5,652 nt of DNA, taken from Fibrobacteres bacterium CG2_30_45_31. GTDB lineage: Bacteria; Fibrobacterota; Fibrobacteria; Fibrobacterales; Fibrobacteraceae. Below the pieces are notes generated by a model that was not told the origin of the DNA, made no database searches, and saw nothing but the letters and a program-made list of their open reading frames with translations. The stretch is taken from positions 1 to 5,652 of the forward strand of contig MNYL01000169.1 of assembly GCA_001873075.1 (NCBI GenBank), read 5' to 3'. Positions 1 through 5,562 of this stretch are shown one piece after another. Position numbers and translations under genes: made by a program. Within the stretch, counting starts at the first letter, position 1, and each line of letters starts with the position of its first letter.

Positions 1-2
1 CA

Positions 3-197
3 ACCAGAAGCCGGTTCCCTCCGGGGAACATCAGGCTTCGCAGAGCTGACCTTTGGTCGGCCCCGCAGGGGTGAGGATGGAACGATGTGGCACCGCAACA
101 CCAGAAGCCGGTTCCCTCTCGGGGAACATCAGGCTTCGCAGAGCTGACCTTTGGTCGGCCCCGCAGGGGTGAGGATGGAACAACGTGACACCGCAAC
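3..197. repeat. Two tandem copies of a structured 97/98-nt repeat
   Basis: Copy 1 begins at 3 and copy 2 at 100. A 61-nt tract (23-83 and 121-181) is identical in both; the following 16 nt differ only by three transitions. Each copy can fold as a long hairpin: GAAGCC (7-12; 104-109) pairs with GGCTTC (34-39; 132-137), and inside it GTTCCC (14-19; 111-116) pairs with GGGAAC (24-29; 122-127). A second hairpin is CTGACC-TTT-GGTCGG (46-60; 144-158, one G-T pair) and a third is CCCC-GCA-GGGG (61-71; 159-169). The only indel between copies falls in the apical loop (TCCG against TCTCG), leaving all stems intact. A period of 97 or 98 is not a multiple of three, which argues against coding. The array is probably cut by the left edge. 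It could be a structured RNA, a dispersed palindromic element or a protein-binding array; the sequence does not decide. Confidence 0.9.
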
Positions 198-495
198 AAA
201 TTGGCCGCGGTACATCGCCATAGTGAACTCGTGCAAATTTGTGGTCACAAACCAATTTTTAGAGGGGCTCTTTATTTTATGACCTTGCATTCACAAATTG
301 AATATTAAAGTTTTTTTTACAAATTAAAACCAGACATAACCCTCGTTTATGAAAAACAGGGGACTTATATATTTTAGTGCGCAAATTTGGAAAATAGGGA
401 AAAATGGCGAAAATTAAAAGCCCGGGAGGCTGATGTTGTTTAATCTGAGATCTTAAGTCTATAGTTCCCAAAACCAGGTGATGTAAATATTTTTT

Positions 496-514
496 TATGG
501 ACTGATTGTCCATA
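496..514. promoter_or_regulatory. Perfect 7-bp dyad, candidate operator upstream of the esterase
   Basis: TATGGAC and GTCCATA are perfect inverted repeats separated by TGATT, centred about 98 bp before the esterase start and about 50 bp before its probable -10 box. That position suits an activator or repressor site. It is preceded, not followed, by a T-run on the plus strand, so it is not a plus-strand terminator. A shorter relative, TATGGA-GCCTT-TCCATA, lies at 2164-2180 after the same gene. The regulatory role is inference. Confidence 0.4.
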
Positions 515-553
515 GCATCTGAGGTACATTTCTGTATACAAGCGGGTTTTGAG

Positions 554-598
554 TATAAATATTAATTTGTGCATATTAATTGAGAGAATATAAGGAGG
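554..598 (+). promoter_or_regulatory. Probable -10 box and Shine-Dalgarno site of the esterase gene
   Basis: TATAAA (554-559) is a good -10 candidate; a second one, TATTAAT, lies at 574-580. No convincing -35 hexamer stands 16-18 bp upstream of either, so an activator could be needed. AAGGAGG (592-598) is a near-perfect Shine-Dalgarno sequence ending four bases before the ATG at 603, and it fixes the gene start. Confidence 0.5.
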
Positions 599-602
599 TT
601 TT

Positions 603-2033
603 ATGAAGTATTCTTTTTTAGGAAGTGCTATAGCTGTGCTCTTTTTGTTGAGCTCGGTTAATGCGTATACAGTTACAGGTTTTGTAAAAAGCGATGAAGG
701 CAACGCCGTTTCTGGCGCTAAGGCTTTATTGCTAAATAAAGGCAAGTCTGCAATAACCGATGCAAATGGCGGATTTACCTTGCACGAAGACGAGGTGCCC
801 GATGCTATTCCTTCCTACTCCGCGTCAACACCTGGCTTTATAAGTATACAAGGCTCGGTGCTTTCTTATTCGCAGAGCGGGAATGATCTGGTACAAGTGC
901 AAATTTTCGACTTGATGGGAAACCAACTTTTGAGCAGGGATCTGTCGGGTTCGGGCTCCGTGAATCTCGAAGGGTTTGTGAATACTCACGGTACTTATTT
1001 CGCTAAGGTAAAAGTCGGCCACGCCTATCAGAGCGTCAAGTTTTCAGCCTCTGGCAAATATAGTGGCATTTACAGCGGGACCCAGGGCAGAGCTATCTTG
1101 AAAAAAGCGGGCGAAACCGATGTTCTTCGTGTAACGGCTGATGGTTATGATACCTTAAGTGTGCCCCTTTCCAACCTGGACACCACTCTGAATCTTACAT
1201 TGACCAAGACGGCATCGGAGTATTCCTTTGGTTGGGGGCTCAAGAACGATCCTGTCCCCACTCGCGGCTGCGGAAAAGACTTGACACTTCAGAAATCCGG
1301 CAACTTCGACTGGAACTGGAGCAAGGGAACACGCAACATCAAAATCAATATTCCCGACAATTATGACAAGAACAAACCCTATCGCTTGGTATTCGGTATG
1401 CATTGCATGGGTGGCTGGGCCGGCGGAGTTCAGAGCGAAGGTTACTATGGCATGAAACCGCTTGACACGGAGAATTCTACCATTTTTGTGGCTCCGGAAG
1501 GCAACGGCGGCTATGCTCCTTGGGGCCAAGATGACTACACCCTCTTCGATGAACTGCTCTCCATGCTGGAAGGTAACCTTTGCATTGATTCCTCTCGAGT
1601 ATTCTCTTCTGGATTTAGCTATGGATCCATGTTTACCAACGGACTTTCCCGCAATCATCAGGCGGTGCTTCGTGCGGTTGCCGTGTACGAAACTGCTGAC
1701 CAGAACATTTGGCTCCCTGAACCCAAGGACCTGCCAATCGCTTGGATGGGCGTTCAGGGGCTTAATGATGAGCTTTGTTATCCTTATATGGGACGCAGTG
1801 CTCGTAATCTCGCCCTCCAGCACAATAGTGCCGAGGGCAAGGACGCCACCCAGGAACAAGCTCAAGAAAAGAATGAAACCACCCACATTTGCTACAACTA
1901 CCAGGATGTGGACTCTCGCTTCCCTGTGCGCTGGTGCACCGATAATGCGGGCCATATTTGGGACCACAAAGATCAGGGACAGACACAGAGTTGGGTGCCT
2001 GCATCTACTTGGGAGTTCTTCACCCAATTCTAG
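603..2033 (+). CDS. Secreted CE1-like feruloyl/acetyl-xylan esterase
   Basis: This 476-residue protein is a predicted extracellular serine esterase that would cleave ferulate or acetate esters from plant cell-wall xylan. Residues 1-21 form a signal peptide (Lys2, hydrophobic core, cleavage after VNA). Residues 22-64 look like the first half of a carboxypeptidase-regulatory-like beta sandwich (TGFVKSDEGNAVSGA, then TDANGGFTL), and 170-203 like its second half (LRVTADGYDTLSVPL). Between them, about 84-150, sits a segment resembling a type IX secretion C-terminal sorting domain (VQIFDLMGNQLL, then THGTYFAKVKVG). The catalytic alpha/beta hydrolase runs from about 220 to 476. GCGK (222-225) opens it, HCMGG (267-271) fits the oxyanion loop, GFSYG (337-341) gives nucleophile Ser339, Asp389 in GLNDE is the likely acid, and His451 in NAGHIW completes the triad. 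Six cysteines (223, 268, 327, 392, 430, 445) could form disulfides. The gene is monocistronic, with its own terminator. Polyhydroxybutyrate-depolymerase-like annotation is the main alternative; the true substrate is unproven. Confidence 0.88.
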   Translation: MKYSFLGSAIAVLFLLSSVNAYTVTGFVKSDEGNAVSGAKALLLNKGKSAITDANGGFTLHEDEVPDAIPSYSASTPGFISIQGSVLSYSQSGNDLVQVQIFDLMGNQLLSRDLSGSGSVNLEGFVNTHGTYFAKVKVGHAYQSVKFSASGKYSGIYSGTQGRAILKKAGETDVLRVTADGYDTLSVPLSNLDTTLNLTLTKTASEYSFGWGLKNDPVPTRGCGKDLTLQKSGNFDWNWSKGTRNIKINIPDNYDKNKPYRLVFGMHCMGGWAGGVQSEGYYGMKPLDTENSTIFVAPEGNGGYAPWGQDDYTLFDELLSMLEGNLCIDSSRVFSSGFSYGSMFTNGLSRNHQAVLRAVAVYETADQNIWLPEPKDLPIAWMGVQGLNDELCYPYMGRSARNLALQHNSAEGKDATQEQAQEKNETTHICYNYQDVDSRFPVRWCTDNAGHIWDHKDQGQTQSWVPASTWEFFTQF

Positions 2034-2059
2034 AAATTCCTTTTTCTCTCTCATGAAAA

Positions 2060-2091
2060 ATGCCCACTGGCTTAGCCGTGGGTATTTTTTT
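2060..2091 (+). terminator. Strong intrinsic terminator of the esterase gene
   Basis: ATGCCCAC (2060-2067) pairs with GTGGGTAT (2078-2085, one G-T pair). The stem continues inward as GGC-TTA-GCC after a single bulged T, and a run of Ts follows to 2091. It starts 27 bases after the esterase stop codon. The A-run just before the stem could let it work weakly in the opposite direction too. Confidence 0.9.
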
Positions 2092-2333
2092 ATAAAGTTT
2101 AAGCCCAAGTACTCTAGAATGAGAGTGCTTAAGAGTCCCTTTGTGCTAAGTCATCCCCATCTTTATGGAGCCTTTCCATAGTCTCTGCATTGGAAAAAAA
2201 CACCTGTTCCGTCCGCCAACGCCCGATTCTGGAGAGTCTCGGAAATAATGGAAGATCAGGTTGATGCCTGGGGATTGATAGCAACAAACTCTACGGATTC
2301 AGCATCCGCTGCCTCAAAAATTAAAACTTAATA
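2092..2333. other. Gene-free spacer after the esterase terminator
   Basis: No gene is supported here. Two short hairpins are visible: GTACTCT-AGAATG-AGAGTGC (2109-2128, one G-T pair) and TATGGA-GCCTT-TCCATA (2164-2180). The plus-strand reading frame that crosses 2092-2181 is the tail of an out-of-frame shadow of the esterase gene. Confidence 0.5.
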
Positions 2334-2530
2334 GCCAGGGCGTGCCCGGCCCCCAGAAACCACAACGGAACCCTGGCCGGTCGGGTGCTACTCGCCCGCG
2401 ATAACGTGCTCCAGCCATTCAAATCGCGGGTTCCCCGGGCTTCGGCGCGGGCTAATGCATCCCCTAAGTTTCCTGCCGCCTTCGAATCCCGGCACATTCG
2501 TGTAACGCCCCCTCACGCAACGCCGCACGA
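2334..2530. repeat. GC-rich block of competing inverted repeats, probable structured intergenic element
   Basis: The block is clearly richer in GC than its surroundings and has no usable reading frame. Visible perfect helices are GCCAGGG (2334-2340) with CCCTGGC (2371-2377), CCCGCGAT (2395-2402) with ATCGCGGG (2423-2430), an alternative GCCCGCG (2394-2400) with CGCGGGC (2446-2452), TGCCG (2474-2478) with CGGCA (2490-2494), and CGAAT (2483-2487) with ATTCG (2496-2500). A further hairpin, CGGGTG-CTACT-CGCCCG (2382-2398), contains one G-T pair. From memory, the start GGGCGTGCCC followed by GGTCGGG resembles a class of dispersed intergenic elements in FCB-group genomes; I could not verify this. 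It lies downstream of both flanking genes, which converge on it. Confidence 0.55.
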
Positions 2531-2549
2531 CCACCAATAAAACATCCTT

Positions 2550-3185
2550 TTATCGAATCGCCTTTTTAGGACAAACGCCCACACAATCTCCGCACTGGGT
2601 ACAATCGGGATGGTGAAGTTTATCACCCTTGTAATCAGAAGGCACCAAACCCATAGGGCACTTCTTTTCGCAAAGAGTGCAGGAAACGCAGGCAGAAGTC
2701 ACTTCCAGGCGATGGCTACGTTTGTTCACGCGGGCAGCGAGAGAAGAAAGGGTTCCCATCGGGCAGAACGCACACCAAGTCCGGTGATTAAAAAAGAGGG
2801 CAAAAATCATTCCCGCGAAAGTCGTTAGAACAATGATTTTGTAGAATATTTTACCGGCACTTTGCCATGTGAGTTCAGGGGTAAGATAAATATTCAGACC
2901 GAACATGGTGAAAATAAAAAGAACCATGAATGCCCGGAAAGGAGCCGACCTCAAAAATCGCGGCGGATTCCTTTTCCCGGAAAATCGGGACACCACACGA
3001 TCATAAAAGCTGCCGCGCGGGCAGATATTGCCGCACCAAAAGCGACCCTTAAAAAAGGCCATCACCACCGGCCCCACCATACAGATTATAGCCACCAAAG
3101 CAAAGCGAAAATCAAACAAACCCGCTACAAGGAAAGTAAAGAAAAAGAGAAACGAATATTTTTTCCAAAACTGAACTAATTTCAT
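2550..3185 (-). CDS. NapH/CcoG-like membrane-bound 4Fe-4S ferredoxin protein
   Basis: This 211-residue protein is a polytopic membrane iron-sulfur protein that would relay electrons at the cytoplasmic membrane. It has about four hydrophobic helices (roughly 10-31, 29-46, 84-101 and 115-133). The motif CxxxCP (Cys51, Cys55) follows helix two and CxxCP (Cys138, Cys141) follows helix four, as in the NapH/YccM/CcoG group. The C-terminal domain carries two classical 4Fe-4S motifs CxxCxxCxxxCP: Cys166, 169, 172, 176 and Cys195, 198, 201, 205. At 211 residues it is shorter than NapH or CcoG and lacks the C-terminal Ig-like domain of CcoG. I chose the ATG at 3185 because GGAG lies seven bases before it; a GTG nine codons upstream (3212) is in frame but has no ribosome binding site. 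No partner gene (NapG, CcoN, NosR) is next to it, so the electron donor and acceptor are unknown. The neighbouring genes on both sides are on the opposite strand. Confidence 0.88.
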   Translation of the reverse strand: MKLVQFWKKYSFLFFFTFLVAGLFDFRFALVAIICMVGPVVMAFFKGRFWCGNICPRGSFYDRVVSRFSGKRNPPRFLRSAPFRAFMVLFIFTMFGLNIYLTPELTWQSAGKIFYKIIVLTTFAGMIFALFFNHRTWCAFCPMGTLSSLAARVNKRSHRLEVTSACVSCTLCEKKCPMGLVPSDYKGDKLHHPDCTQCGDCVGVCPKKAIR

Positions 3186-3239
3186 AGGGAAACTCCAAAG
3201 AAGATTTTCCACTAGTTAGCTATTAGGGCGCGTCATTTC

Positions 3240-3254
3240 TGTGATAAGGTCACA
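3240..3254. promoter_or_regulatory. Palindrome TGTGA-N5-TCACA, candidate CRP/FNR-family operator
   Basis: TGTGATAAGGTCACA is a perfect 5+5 palindrome with a 5-bp spacer, 55 bp upstream of the iron-sulfur gene start. The half sites are those of the E. coli CRP consensus (TGTGA-N6-TCACA), but the spacer is one base shorter. A CRP/FNR-family site would fit a redox protein gene. I could not find a clear -10/-35 pair on the minus strand, so its position relative to the promoter is unknown. Confidence 0.4.
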
Positions 3255-3345
3255 TGGATTCAACGTTTCCCATGGTATTCCCCGATTCATTTCGCTTTTT
3301 TTTTCTGTCATAGCCCAATCTTACATCTTTTACTCTCGCCAATTC

Positions 3346-3382
3346 TTTTAGAGACTCTTTGAACATAAGAACATCTCTAAAA
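3346..3382. repeat. 9-bp inverted repeat with 19-nt loop
   Basis: TTTTAGAGA (3346-3354) and TCTCTAAAA (3374-3382) are perfect inverted repeats. The loop is 19 nt. The right arm is followed by A and T residues but no clean T-run on either strand, so a terminator role is possible but weak. It lies 68 bp before the hairpin-repeat pair and may belong to the same repeat-rich spacer. Confidence 0.6.
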
Positions 3383-3449
3383 ATTAGTTTGCGAGAGACA
3401 AGATCGAATGAATCAAGAAACAGAGACTATAGTCGAACCATGCATAGCC

Positions 3450-3571
3450 AACACTTAGTGACTCTGATCCCTCATAGATGTTTTTGTGAAATGAGTGGGA
3501 AACACGAACACTTGCGCTTCAGCGCTTAGTGAGAATGATCCCTCATAGATGCTTTTATGAAATGAGTGGGA
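3450..3571. repeat. Two diverged direct copies of a hairpin-bearing repeat
   Basis: Copy A is 3450-3500 (51 nt) and copy B is 3507-3571 (65 nt). Their 47-nt cores (3454-3500 and 3525-3571) match at 42 positions. Copy B carries 14 extra bases (3514-3527) containing the palindrome GCGC-TTCA-GCGC, inserted between AACACTT and AGTGA, which are adjacent in copy A. Each copy has a second hairpin, CTCAT (3471-3475; 3542-3546) with ATGAG (3491-3495; 3562-3566), extended by a bulged GG/CC pair. Only two copies, unequal length and 10% divergence argue against CRISPR. Confidence 0.85.
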
Positions 3572-3754
3572 GCAGGCTTGATAATTTCTGGGGGGAGTTC
3601 ATCATTGCATATTTGTCTTTCTTTAAGAAAGAGCGCTAACAATTTGGGAACTATTCCGTTTAAAACTAGGCTCTTGGGAGAAACCGGCAAAAAATATCAT
3701 CGCCAAGGAATCGGCACACGTTACGATGAGCTGTTGTTCAAATTGCTGAAATAA
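3566..3754 (+). pseudogene. Possible gene remnant (62 codons)
   Basis: An open frame of 62 codons runs from a GTG inside the right arm of repeat copy B to a TAA. There is no Shine-Dalgarno sequence before the GTG, and a stop codon precedes it immediately. The C-terminal half, from about residue 32, is basic and protein-like (TRLLGETGKKYHRQGIGTR, then DELLFKLLK), whereas the first 20 residues look like translated non-coding DNA. This pattern suits the 3' end of a gene whose upstream part was lost, perhaps by insertion or deletion at the repeat. I do not recognise the family. A chance frame remains possible. Confidence 0.3.
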
Positions 3755-3864
3755 CCTCTATTGGGCATTTTTTCCGTAAAGTCATTTCTAGAAGCGCTCA
3801 TAAGCTCTTTCTGTGGCATGTTTTTTGCTTATTCTTTCGCGGATCCTTTTTAAAGAAGGCCATC

Positions 3865-4020
3865 GTGAAAAACGCTTTACTCATTCCTCTTGTTTTGTTC
3901 CTCGCCAAAACTACGGCAGGGATAGCATTTGCTGAAAAGACGGCAGAACATCTCTCGTGCCAACATTTTTCGGCATTTCAAAAGCGCCAGCCGCTTTGGC
4001 TTTTTTCACGACAGCGATAA
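3865..4020 (+). CDS. Possible 51-residue secreted or membrane peptide
   Basis: A GTG at 3865 follows AGAAGG at 3854-3859 with five bases between, an acceptable ribosome binding site. The frame runs 51 codons to TAA. Residues 1-23 resemble a signal peptide: Lys2, a hydrophobic run ALLIPLVLFLA, and a possible cleavage site after IAFA; Lys15 in the hydrophobic part is a flaw. The remaining 28 residues are basic, contain one Cys (32) and match no family I know. A terminator-like hairpin lies inside its last third, which argues against an intact gene or suggests a decayed one. It may be a chance frame or the remnant of a longer secreted protein. Confidence 0.3.
   Translation: MKNALLIPLVLFLAKTTAGIAFAEKTAEHLSCQHFSAFQKRQPLWLFSRQR
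3980..4006 (+). terminator. Terminator-like hairpin
   Basis: GCCA (3986-3989) pairs with TGGC (3997-4000) and six Ts follow; an upstream A-run (3980-3983) can extend the stem against those Ts past a GC bulge. An alternative stem, AAAGCG (3981-3986) with CGCTTT (3992-3997), competes. It would insulate the aminotransferase promoter from upstream transcription, but the stem is short. Confidence 0.4.
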
Positions 4021-4111
4021 ACTCTTTGTTTTTTCTTTCTCTTGAGACGAAAAACCTTATCGCGAAAACGGGAAAGGTCTTTGTGTTTTTTTAGAAACGA
4101 CAAAAAAGTCT

Positions 4112-4158
4112 TATAATGCATACAAATTCACAAAAATAAAAATGATCAGCTATAGGAG
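4112..4158 (+). promoter_or_regulatory. Probable -10 box and Shine-Dalgarno site of the aminotransferase gene
   Basis: TATAAT (4112-4117) is a perfect -10 consensus 50 bp before the start codon. The -35 region is only T-rich (TTTTAG at 4089-4094 with 17-bp spacing). AGGAG (4154-4158) ends nine bases before the ATG at 4168 and supports that start. Confidence 0.6.
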
Positions 4159-4167
4159 ATAAATTCG

Positions 4168-5535
4168 ATGTTAAAAGATGCGTTGCCACAGATTAAAACT
4201 GCGCTACCAGGCCCCAAAGCAAAAGCCATTATTGAACGCAGAAAAAACGCCGTTCCCGATTCCATCCGCTGTGCTTATCCCTGCGTCATCAGCCGTGGCG
4301 AAGGGGCGATGATCGAAGATGTGGACGGCAACATTTTCCTCGACTGGGTCGGGGGTGTCGGTGTATTGAATGTAGGCTACAGTCATCCCGAAATTGTCAA
4401 AGCCGTTCAGGAGCAGGCAGGAAAATATCTGCATGGGATGATGAACATCGTCACCCACGAAGGGTATATCGCCCTCGCCGAAAAGATGAATGAAATCGTC
4501 CCCGTTCGCGGTAAAACGAAAAAAACTATGTTCGCCAATTCTGGTGCGGAAGCCATCGAAAATGCAGTGAAAATTGCGAAATCGAGCACGGGGCGACCTA
4601 ACATTATCGCATTTTCCGGCGCGTTCCACGGGCGAACGCTCCTCGCCTCCACCATGACCTCCAAAAAAGCCTATTCCGTGGGCTTCGGGCCCTTTCCGGA
4701 CGGCATCTACCGCGCCGAATATCCCTATCTCTACCGCGCACCGGAAGGAATGAGCGAAAAAGAAGCCATTGCTTGGTACATCGGGCGATTGGAACGCGTA
4801 TTTGAAGAATGTTCTCCCGCAGATCTTATTGCCGCTTTTGTGCTAGAGCCCGTGCAGGGAGAAGGCGGCTTTGTGCCGGCCCCCATCGAATGGGTCAAAG
4901 CCCTCCGCAAAATCTGTGATGATCACGGCATCTTAATCATTGCCGATGAAATCCAGACCGGTTTCGCGCGCTCTGGAAAAATGTTTGTAAGCAACTACTG
5001 GGCCGAAGCGGGATGCGCCCCAGACATTCTCACGAGCGCCAAATCGATTGCGGCCGGTGTTCCTTTGAGTGCCATTACCGCGAGTAGCGAAATCTTTGGA
5101 AAAGTCCGCCCTGGAATCATCGGTGGCACATTCGGAGGGAATGCTCTCGCCTGCGCTGCCGGGTTAAAAGTTATCGAAATTGTAGAGAGAGACCACCTCT
5201 GCGAACGCGCCCAAGTCATTGCAAAAAAATGCGAAACGGCATTTTGTTCTTGGAAAGAGAAGTACGAACAAATTGGCGATATTCGTGGCATCGGTTGCAT
5301 GATGGGCATCGAATTTGTAAAAGACAGAAAAACGAAAATACCCGCAAGCGAACTTGTCGCAAAAATTATCGCCAAAGCCGCATTCAAAGGCCTCATCATT
5401 GAAGGGGCGGGAATTTATGGAAACGTGATTCGATTCCTCTCCCCGCTAGTCATAACGGATGCGCAATTAGAAGCGGGACTTGCCATCTACGAAGAATCCA
5501 TCAAGGAATGTGCATCGGTGTCTGATCTTTGCTGA
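4168..5535 (+). CDS. gabT: GabT-like class III aminotransferase (4-aminobutyrate transaminase)
   Basis: This 455-residue cytoplasmic enzyme is a pyridoxal-phosphate-dependent fold type I transaminase that would move the amino group of 4-aminobutyrate or a similar omega-amine to 2-oxoglutarate. Its length is normal for the class. NSGAEA (124-129) binds the cofactor phosphate. FHGR (153-156) supplies the aromatic ring-stacking and substrate Arg156 positions. EPVQGEGG (227-234) provides Glu227 and Glu232, ADEIQTGFAR (259-268) supplies Asp260 and Gln263, SAKS (290-293) contains the Schiff-base Lys292, and Thr321 in GGTFGGN contacts phosphate. Arg422 in VIRFLSPL lies 101 residues after Thr321, the same spacing I recall between Thr297 and the substrate-binding Arg398 of E. 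coli GabT, which supports a GABA-type substrate. The N-terminus (ALPGPKAKAIIERR) is typical of GabT-family proteins. Related specificities (putrescine, ornithine, 5-aminovalerate) cannot be excluded. It is probably the first gene of an operon, with the next start only 27 bases downstream. Confidence 0.88.
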   Translation: MLKDALPQIKTALPGPKAKAIIERRKNAVPDSIRCAYPCVISRGEGAMIEDVDGNIFLDWVGGVGVLNVGYSHPEIVKAVQEQAGKYLHGMMNIVTHEGYIALAEKMNEIVPVRGKTKKTMFANSGAEAIENAVKIAKSSTGRPNIIAFSGAFHGRTLLASTMTSKKAYSVGFGPFPDGIYRAEYPYLYRAPEGMSEKEAIAWYIGRLERVFEECSPADLIAAFVLEPVQGEGGFVPAPIEWVKALRKICDDHGILIIADEIQTGFARSGKMFVSNYWAEAGCAPDILTSAKSIAAGVPLSAITASSEIFGKVRPGIIGGTFGGNALACAAGLKVIEIVERDHLCERAQVIAKKCETAFCSWKEKYEQIGDIRGIGCMMGIEFVKDRKTKIPASELVAKIIAKAAFKGLIIEGAGIYGNVIRFLSPLVITDAQLEAGLAIYEESIKECASVSDLC

Positions 5536-5562
5536 TACCCGCATAAACGAAGGAGAAAAATC

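Larger units (their letters stand above)
198..602. other. AT-rich intergenic region upstream of the esterase gene
   Basis: I see no convincing gene in these 405 bases. The stretch holds two copies of the 8-bp palindrome CAAATTTG (234-241 and 382-389), a short hairpin AGAG-GGG-CTCT at 262-272 followed by a T-rich tract that could act as a weak terminator for transcription leaving the repeat array, a 7-bp dyad at 496-514, and the probable promoter of the esterase gene near its right end. Reading frames on the minus strand here (for example 277-513) lack a ribosome binding site and show no recognisable protein. Confidence 0.6.
3186..3449. other. Intergenic region upstream of the iron-sulfur gene
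   Basis: No gene is supported. The region must contain the minus-strand promoter of the iron-sulfur protein gene, but no good hexamer pair is visible. It holds the palindrome at 3240-3254 and the long-loop inverted repeat at 3346-3382. A 16-codon frame from the ATG at 3408 to a TAG that overlaps the following repeat is too short and featureless to call. Confidence 0.5.
3755..4167. other. Intergenic region upstream of the aminotransferase gene
   Basis: Apart from one doubtful short frame (3865-4020), a terminator-like hairpin and the aminotransferase promoter, I see no structure here. The stretch is AT-rich with several T-runs, and TTGGGCATTTTTT at 3761-3773 looks like the right half of a degenerate terminator. 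Confidence 0.5.

Noticed and set aside
31..255. 74-codon minus-strand frame across the tandem repeat
   Set aside because: The repeat period (97/98) is not a multiple of three, so the copies are read in different frames, and the DNA is better explained by conserved hairpins.
277..513. 78-codon minus-strand frame in the AT-rich spacer
   Set aside because: No ribosome binding site and no recognisable motif; it overlaps the promoter region of the esterase gene.
1155..2108. Long open frame (317 codons) antisense to the esterase
   Set aside because: It lies opposite a gene with a signal peptide, a complete catalytic triad and a terminator; its translation is low-complexity and shows no family features, as expected of a shadow frame.
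1462..2181. 239-codon plus-strand frame overlapping the esterase 3' half
   Set aside because: It is an alternative frame of the esterase coding sequence and runs through the esterase terminator; no start signal supports it.
2474..2494. TTCGAATCCC flanked by TGCCG and CGGCA, resembling a tRNA T-arm
   Set aside because: The loop would be 11 nt, the usual stem bases next to TTCGAATCC do not pair, and no acceptor, D or anticodon arm is present nearby.
2500..2526. GTGTAAC and nearby GCAAC as possible integron attC core sites
   Set aside because: One base deviates from the RYYYAAC core and no complementary GTTRRRY partner lies at a suitable distance.
2610..3179. Plus-strand frames opposite the iron-sulfur gene
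   Set aside because: The minus strand encodes perfectly spaced cysteine motifs; the plus-strand translations are basic, shadow-like and lack start signals.
3450..3571. Repeat pair as a minimal CRISPR array
   Set aside because: Only two unequal copies, 10% divergence in the core, an insertion in one copy, and no cas genes in the window.
4204..5399. Minus-strand open frames across the aminotransferase gene
   Set aside because: They are antisense to a full-length enzyme with all active-site motifs and have no start signals of their own.
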